Source of the DNA: Pseudonocardia halophobica
Lineage (GTDB): Bacteria > Actinomycetota > Actinomycetes > Mycobacteriales > Pseudonocardiaceae
Length of the DNA: 64,000 nucleotides
Reading direction: 5' to 3'
Assembly (NCBI RefSeq): GCF_027922425.1
Contig: NZ_BSFQ01000033.1
Coordinates: 1 to 64,000 of the forward strand
Part shown: in pieces, positions 60,469-64,000 of the stretch
How the letters are laid out: each line of letters starts with the position of its first letter
How positions within the stretch are numbered: the first letter of the stretch is position 1
Position numbers and translations under genes: made by a program
Notes under the pieces: model-generated
The model's database searches: none
Told to the model about the DNA's origin: nothing
Seen by the model: only the letters and a program-made list of their open reading frames with translations

Positions 60469-61224
60469 GTGGACCGACAGGCGAGCGGAGCGTTGGTCCC
60501 GGACGTCACCCTCGACCGGACGAGTCCCGTGCCGCTCTACTACCAGGTCGCGACGAGGCTGCAGCAGCAGATCGAGGAGGGTGACATCCCCGTCGGCTCC
60601 CGGCTGGAGAACGAGGTCGAGCTCGCCGACCGGCTCGGGGTCTCCCGGCCGACGATGCGCCGCGCCATCTCCTACCTGGTCGAACGCGGGATGCTCGTGC
60701 GCAAGCGCGGCGTGGGCACCCAGGTCGTGCACCCCAAGGTCCGCCGCCCCGTCGAGCTGTCGAGCCTGTACGACGACCTGCTCAAGAGCGGGCAGGCGCC
60801 GCGCACGGAGATCCGGGAGTTCGAGGTGCGGCCCGCCCCGGACCAGATCGCCGAGGCCCTCGGGATCCCGTTCGGCGCCGAGGTCACCTGGATCGAGCGG
60901 CTGCGCTTCGCCGGCGACGAGCCGTTGGCGCTCATGCACAACGCCGTACCCGTCGACGTGATCCGGCTGCGCCGGGAGGACCTGGAGCGCAACGGGCTGT
61001 ACGACCTGCTGCGCGCCGCCGGGCACGTCCCGCGCATGGCCAACCAGGTCGTCGGCGCGCGGGTGGCGAGCGCGGGGGAGGCGCGGATCCTCGACGAGGC
61101 CCGCGGCGCGCCGCTGCTCACCATGACCCGCACCGCCTGGGACGCCGCGGGCAAGGCCGTCGAGTACGGCTCGCACCTCTACCGCGCCAGCCGCTACTCG
61201 TTCGAGCTCAACCTCACCAGCTGA
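60469..61224 (+). CDS. GntR-family (HutC/UTRA) transcriptional regulator
   Basis: 251 aa. GntR winged helix-turn-helix (~15-80: PLYYQVATRLQQQIEEGDIPVGSRLENEVELADRLGVSRPTMRRAISYLVERGMLVRKRGVGTQV) followed by a UTRA ligand domain (~95-245). GGAAGGAG lies 10 nt before the GTG; an earlier in-frame TTG is unlikely. It is divergent from the aldolase/ABC/iolG-like unit and should repress it in the absence of a sugar-phosphate or inosose signal (inference). Confidence 0.9.
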   Translation: MDRQASGALVPDVTLDRTSPVPLYYQVATRLQQQIEEGDIPVGSRLENEVELADRLGVSRPTMRRAISYLVERGMLVRKRGVGTQVVHPKVRRPVELSSLYDDLLKSGQAPRTEIREFEVRPAPDQIAEALGIPFGAEVTWIERLRFAGDEPLALMHNAVPVDVIRLRREDLERNGLYDLLRAAGHVPRMANQVVGARVASAGEARILDEARGAPLLTMTRTAWDAAGKAVEYGSHLYRASRYSFELNLTS

Positions 61225-61240
61225 CGCGGGAAGGTTGAAT

Positions 61241-61258
61241 GCGCAACGAGCGTTGCGC
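61241..61258. promoter_or_regulatory. Perfect 8-bp palindrome just before a luciferase-like gene
   Basis: GCGCAACG and CGTTGCGC around AG end 5 nt before the ATG, covering the ribosome-binding region. It could be a repressor site or an mRNA hairpin that blocks translation. Confidence 0.6.
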
Positions 61259-61263
61259 GGGGC

Positions 61264-62316
61264 ATGACGACGAAGATCGGGTTCCTGTCCTTCGGGCACT
61301 GGCAGGACGCACCCGGGTCGCGGACCCGGTCGGCCGCCGACGCCCTGCTCCAGTCGATCGAGCTCGCCCAGGCGGCCGAGAACCTCGGCGTCGACGGCGC
61401 GTACGTGCGCGTCCACCACTTCGAGCGGCAGCTGGCCTCGCCGTTCCCGCTGCTGTCCGCGATCGCCGCGCGGACGGACCGGATCGAGATCGGCACCGGC
61501 GTGATCGACATGCGGTACGAGAACCCGCTGTACATGGCGGAGGAGGCCGCGGCCACGGACCTGATCAGCGGCGGGCGGCTGCAGCTCGGCGTGAGCCGGG
61601 GGTCGCCCGAGATCGCGCTGAACGGCGCCGAGTCCTTCGGGTACCGGCCGGGCGACGGGCAGACCGCCGCCGACCTCGCCCGCGCGAAGACCGAGCTGTT
61701 CCTCGCCGCGATCGACGGCGCCGCGGTGGCGACCACGGACCCGCAGCGATCCGGGGTGCGGGCCGGGCTGGCGGTCCAGCCGCAGGCGCCGGGCCTGCGC
61801 GAGCGCATCTGGTGGGGCTCCGGCACGCGGGGGACCGCCGTGTGGGCCGCCGGCCGGGGCATGAACCTGCAGAGCTCGACCCTGCTGTCCGAGGACACGG
61901 GCGAGCCGTTCGACCGGCTGCAGGCCGAGCAGATCCGCGCCTACCGCGCCGCCTGGGCCGAGCACGACCATGGGCACGACCACGGGCGCACGCCGCGGGT
62001 CTCCGTGTCCCGCAGCGTGCTGCCGGTGACCACCGACCTCGACCGCCGGTTCTTCGGGACCCACGGCGAGGGCGACCAGGTGGGCCTGCTCGAGGGCGTC
62101 CGCGCCCGGTTCGGGCGGACCTACGTCGGCGAGCCCGACCGGCTCGCCGCCGAGCTCGCCGCCGACGAGGCGGTCCGCGAGGCCGACACGGTGCTCTTCA
62201 CCGTCCCGAACCAGCTGGGCGTGGAGTACAACGCCCACATCCTCGAGACGATCGTGCGGCACGTCGCGCCGGCCATCGGCTGGTCGGGAGCCGCCGTCGG
62301 AGTTCCCCAGAACTGA
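61264..62316 (+). CDS. Luciferase-like flavin-dependent oxidoreductase
   Basis: 350 aa LLM-class protein. IGFLSFGHWQDAPGSRTRSAADALLQSIELAQAAENLGVDGAYVRVHHFERQLASPFPLLSAIAARTDRIEIGTGVIDMRYENPLYMAEEAAATDLISGGRLQLGVSRGSPE is the typical FMN-barrel N-terminal half. A His-rich loop EHDHGHDHGR lies at ~235-245. The substrate is unknown. The start follows the GCGCAACG palindrome at once. It is monocistronic. Confidence 0.86.
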   Translation: MTTKIGFLSFGHWQDAPGSRTRSAADALLQSIELAQAAENLGVDGAYVRVHHFERQLASPFPLLSAIAARTDRIEIGTGVIDMRYENPLYMAEEAAATDLISGGRLQLGVSRGSPEIALNGAESFGYRPGDGQTAADLARAKTELFLAAIDGAAVATTDPQRSGVRAGLAVQPQAPGLRERIWWGSGTRGTAVWAAGRGMNLQSSTLLSEDTGEPFDRLQAEQIRAYRAAWAEHDHGHDHGRTPRVSVSRSVLPVTTDLDRRFFGTHGEGDQVGLLEGVRARFGRTYVGEPDRLAAELAADEAVREADTVLFTVPNQLGVEYNAHILETIVRHVAPAIGWSGAAVGVPQN

Positions 62317-62401
62317 CGATGTGAGCTGGGCCGGAATCCGAAACACGTCCGGGCCCGCCGCCGTTGACACTGCTGGAACGTTCAAGAACACGAGGAGCGA
62401 G

Positions 62402-62575
62402 ATGAGTGAGCGCGTGCGTGCGCGGCTGCGGCTGCTGCACGACGAGTACGTGTCGGCGGTCAACTCCGCCGTCGAGGAGGGTCGCGAGGACCTGGTAGAG
62501 CGGCTGGTCGCCGACTACCCGGACGCCGCGCTGCGGATCATGGCCGAGCACGACGAGGTCCGGCGCGCCGCCTGA
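62402..62575 (+). CDS. Small conserved-style protein (57 aa, hypothetical)
   Basis: 57 aa, helical and charged (MSERVRARLRLLHDEYVSAVNSAVEEGREDLVERLVADYPDAALRIMAEHDEVRRAA). GAGGAGCGAG precedes the ATG and TTGACA lies at 62364-62369, so it looks like a real small gene. I recognise no named family; its style recalls small Actinobacteria-only proteins. Confidence 0.6.
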   Translation: MSERVRARLRLLHDEYVSAVNSAVEEGREDLVERLVADYPDAALRIMAEHDEVRRAA

Positions 62576-62657
62576 CGCGCCCCGCCCGCCGGTCACGATC
62601 ATGTGACACGCGGTGGTGTGCGCGCGCCGACGGCCCGGTGATGGCAGGCTCCCCGCC

Positions 62658-63479
62658 GTGCCATCACCTGGAGCGGCGCCCGCCCCGACCCTCCGCCCGC
62701 GGAGCGGACGGGTGGCGGCGCTCCTGTGCCTCCCCTTCTGCCTGCTGCTGGCCTGCGCCCAGCCGGGCGTGAACCAGCTGGCCGCGGATCCGGCCGAGCG
62801 CACCGCGACGACCTCCGCGGCGGCGCCACCCCCCACGGTGACCCCCTCGGCCGCGCTGGCCGCCCAGAGCACCCCCCTGCCGACCACACCGAGCCCCACC
62901 CCGACGACCTCGGCCCTCCCCACGGACGACGTCCAGGCCGGCCTGACGGCGCGGGAGGTGCCCACCGACGGGAGCGGGAACCTCGTCGTGGTGCCGGGCT
63001 CGACGCCTGCGCCGGGACCGGCCCCGGTCCGCACCCTGAGCGTCGCGGTCGAGGCCGGGCTCCCCGTCGAGCCCGGGGAGTTCGCGGGCTTCGTGATGAC
63101 CACCCTGAACGACCCGCGCGGCTGGGGTGCCGGCGGCACCCTCTCCTTCGCGCGCACGGACGGCGAGGCGGCCATCCACCTGGTGCTCGCCACCCCGGGC
63201 ACCACGAACCGGCTCTGCGCCCCGCTGGACACGGCGGGCGAGGTGTCCTGCCGCAACCAGGACCTGGTCGTGCTCAACTTCCGGCGCTGGGTGGAGGCGA
63301 CCGCGGAGTACGCCGACAACCCGACGGGCTACCGGCAGTACCTGGTCAACCACGAGGTGGGGCACGCCCTGGGCCACGGGCACGTCACCTGCCCCGGGCC
63401 GGGGCTGCCCGCGCCCGTCATGCAGCAGCAGACCCTCGGCCTGCACGGCTGCACCCAGAACAGCTGGCCGAACCCGTGA
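62658..63479 (+). CDS. DUF3152-type lipoprotein, zincin-like
   Basis: 273 aa. A lipoprotein signal (lipobox LLAC, C33) is followed by a Thr/Pro/Ser-rich stretch (~45-95) and, from ~120, a domain like DUF3152 (VRTLSVAVEAGLPVEPGEFAGFVMTTLNDPRGWGAGGTLSFAR…). The metalloprotease motif HEVGHALGHGH (H-E-x-x-H-x-x-G-x-x-H, ~232-242) is intact. It is probably a surface protease or a proteolytically inactive homologue; the substrate is unknown. GTG start. Confidence 0.82.
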   Translation: MPSPGAAPAPTLRPRSGRVAALLCLPFCLLLACAQPGVNQLAADPAERTATTSAAAPPPTVTPSAALAAQSTPLPTTPSPTPTTSALPTDDVQAGLTAREVPTDGSGNLVVVPGSTPAPGPAPVRTLSVAVEAGLPVEPGEFAGFVMTTLNDPRGWGAGGTLSFARTDGEAAIHLVLATPGTTNRLCAPLDTAGEVSCRNQDLVVLNFRRWVEATAEYADNPTGYRQYLVNHEVGHALGHGHVTCPGPGLPAPVMQQQTLGLHGCTQNSWPNP

Positions 63480-63544
63480 CGGGCCGGCCGGGGTGCGCGT
63501 CCCCCGGCCGGCCCCTCACGCTCCCGCGGTCACGACAGGTGCCG

Positions 63545-64000
63545 TCAGGCCCCCGGGTTCGTCGGGATCCCGTTCGGCGGGACGGGCGTCTCCCCGGCGG
63601 TCTCGTCCTGGATCGGGGCGTCGCCGTTGCTCGTCGTGCGCACCGGCGTGAGTGCCTTCGTGGTCTGGCCGGTGACCTGCACGACCTTCACCCCGGACAT
63701 CCCGCTGTGCTTGTCCGCGGTGAACCGGTAGGGCGCGGCCCACGGGCCCTGGAACTGCGTGCCGCCCTTCTCGATCGCCTCGACCAGCCCCTGGCGGGTC
63801 GGGTTCGGCCCGGCAGCGAGCATCGCCTGGACGAACGCGTAGCCCTGCGACATGCCGAAGATCCGGAAGTTCGACAGGGCGCCGCCGTCGCCGTGCGCCT
63901 TCCAGATCGCGTCGAACTGCGCGGTCCACGGGTCCGCAGGGTTGTCCGCCCGCGGCAGGTACTCGTCCGTGATGATCCCGTTGAGCAGCGCGTTGTCGGT
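63545..64000 (-). CDS. Branched-chain amino-acid-type ABC binding protein, C-terminal part
   Basis: Partial at the window edge. The visible 151 residues read …GIITDEYLPRADNPADPWTAQFDAIWKAHGDGGALSNFRIFGMSQGYAFVQAMLAAGPNPTRQGLVEAIEKGGTQFQGPWAAPYRFTADKHSGMSGVKVVQV…, the C-terminal lobe of LivJ/LivK-like binding proteins (Peripla_BP_6). The tail is Pro/Gly-rich. The rest of the transporter would lie beyond the window. Confidence 0.85.
   Translation of the reverse strand, partial: TDNALLNGIITDEYLPRADNPADPWTAQFDAIWKAHGDGGALSNFRIFGMSQGYAFVQAMLAAGPNPTRQGLVEAIEKGGTQFQGPWAAPYRFTADKHSGMSGVKVVQVTGQTTKALTPVRTTSNGDAPIQDETAGETPVPPNGIPTNPGA

Noticed and set aside
62364..62392. Full promoter for the 57-aa gene
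   Set aside because: TTGACA is clear, but no convincing -10 hexamer lies 16-19 bp downstream.

Overview
The window reads as chromosomal DNA of a very high-GC actinomycete. Start codons are mostly ATG or GTG, genes are densely packed with many 4-bp ATGA/GTGA overlaps, and there are mycothiol-type (DinB/maleylpyruvate isomerase) proteins, a SARP regulator, NarL-type two-component pairs and ECF sigma/anti-sigma genes. The overall style suggests Pseudonocardiaceae, perhaps Pseudonocardia; that placement is inference. I see no tRNA, rRNA, insertion sequence, prophage or CRISPR array.

Layout. 1-4 kb: the end of an acyl-CoA dehydrogenase, then proline catabolism (P5C dehydrogenase and proline dehydrogenase) with a divergent PucR-type regulator. 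4.2-11.6 kb: a signalling island with two PP2C/SpoIIE phosphatases, a STAS-HATPase switch kinase, a cobalamin-binding protein carrying the W-x9-EH signature of CarH-type B12 photoreceptors, a STAS antagonist, and a histidine kinase/NarL pair. 11.6-15.8 kb: a cell-wall-type membrane protein, an ECF sigma/anti-sigma operon and deoC. 15.9-21.8 kb: flavin monooxygenases of the NtaA/luciferase type with an alpha/beta hydrolase and a MarR regulator, preceded by a short RRxID..C leader peptide typical of actinobacterial sulfur genes. 21.8-27.3 kb: acyl-CoA synthetase, a fused double CaiB CoA-transferase and a saccharopine-dehydrogenase-like protein. 27.5-31.3 kb: zwf, a DinB-like protein, a Nei-type glycosylase without its usual N-terminal proline, and a STAS protein. 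31.3-34.5 kb: a tightly overlapped unit of acyl-CoA-dehydrogenase-like protein, PIG-L deacetylase/methyltransferase fusion and glycosyltransferase. 34.6-41 kb: flavoprotein oxidoreductases, an aldo/keto reductase, a lone betaine-type binding lipoprotein and a quinone-reductase-like protein. 41-47.4 kb: an NCS1 permease with a cysteine/histidine tail beside a hybrid histidine kinase and a SARP fused to a receiver domain. 47.4-49.9 kb: small membrane proteins and an MFS carrier. 49.9-60.3 kb: two inositol-like or sugar catabolic/transport operons with LacI and GntR regulators. 61-64 kb: another luciferase-like oxidoreductase, a small ORF, a DUF3152-type lipoprotein and the end of a branched-chain amino-acid binding protein.

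How they fit together. Two signals stand out. First, the B12-photosensor/partner-switch operon (4.2-9.6 kb) looks like light or adenosylcobalamin input wired to a SpoIIE/STAS/HATPase cascade. Second, there are two clusters, 54 kb apart, of three 22-bp palindromes at an exact 41-bp period, each in a convergent intergenic gap. The window also holds clear operators beside the GntR gene, the LacI gene and the last luciferase-like gene.
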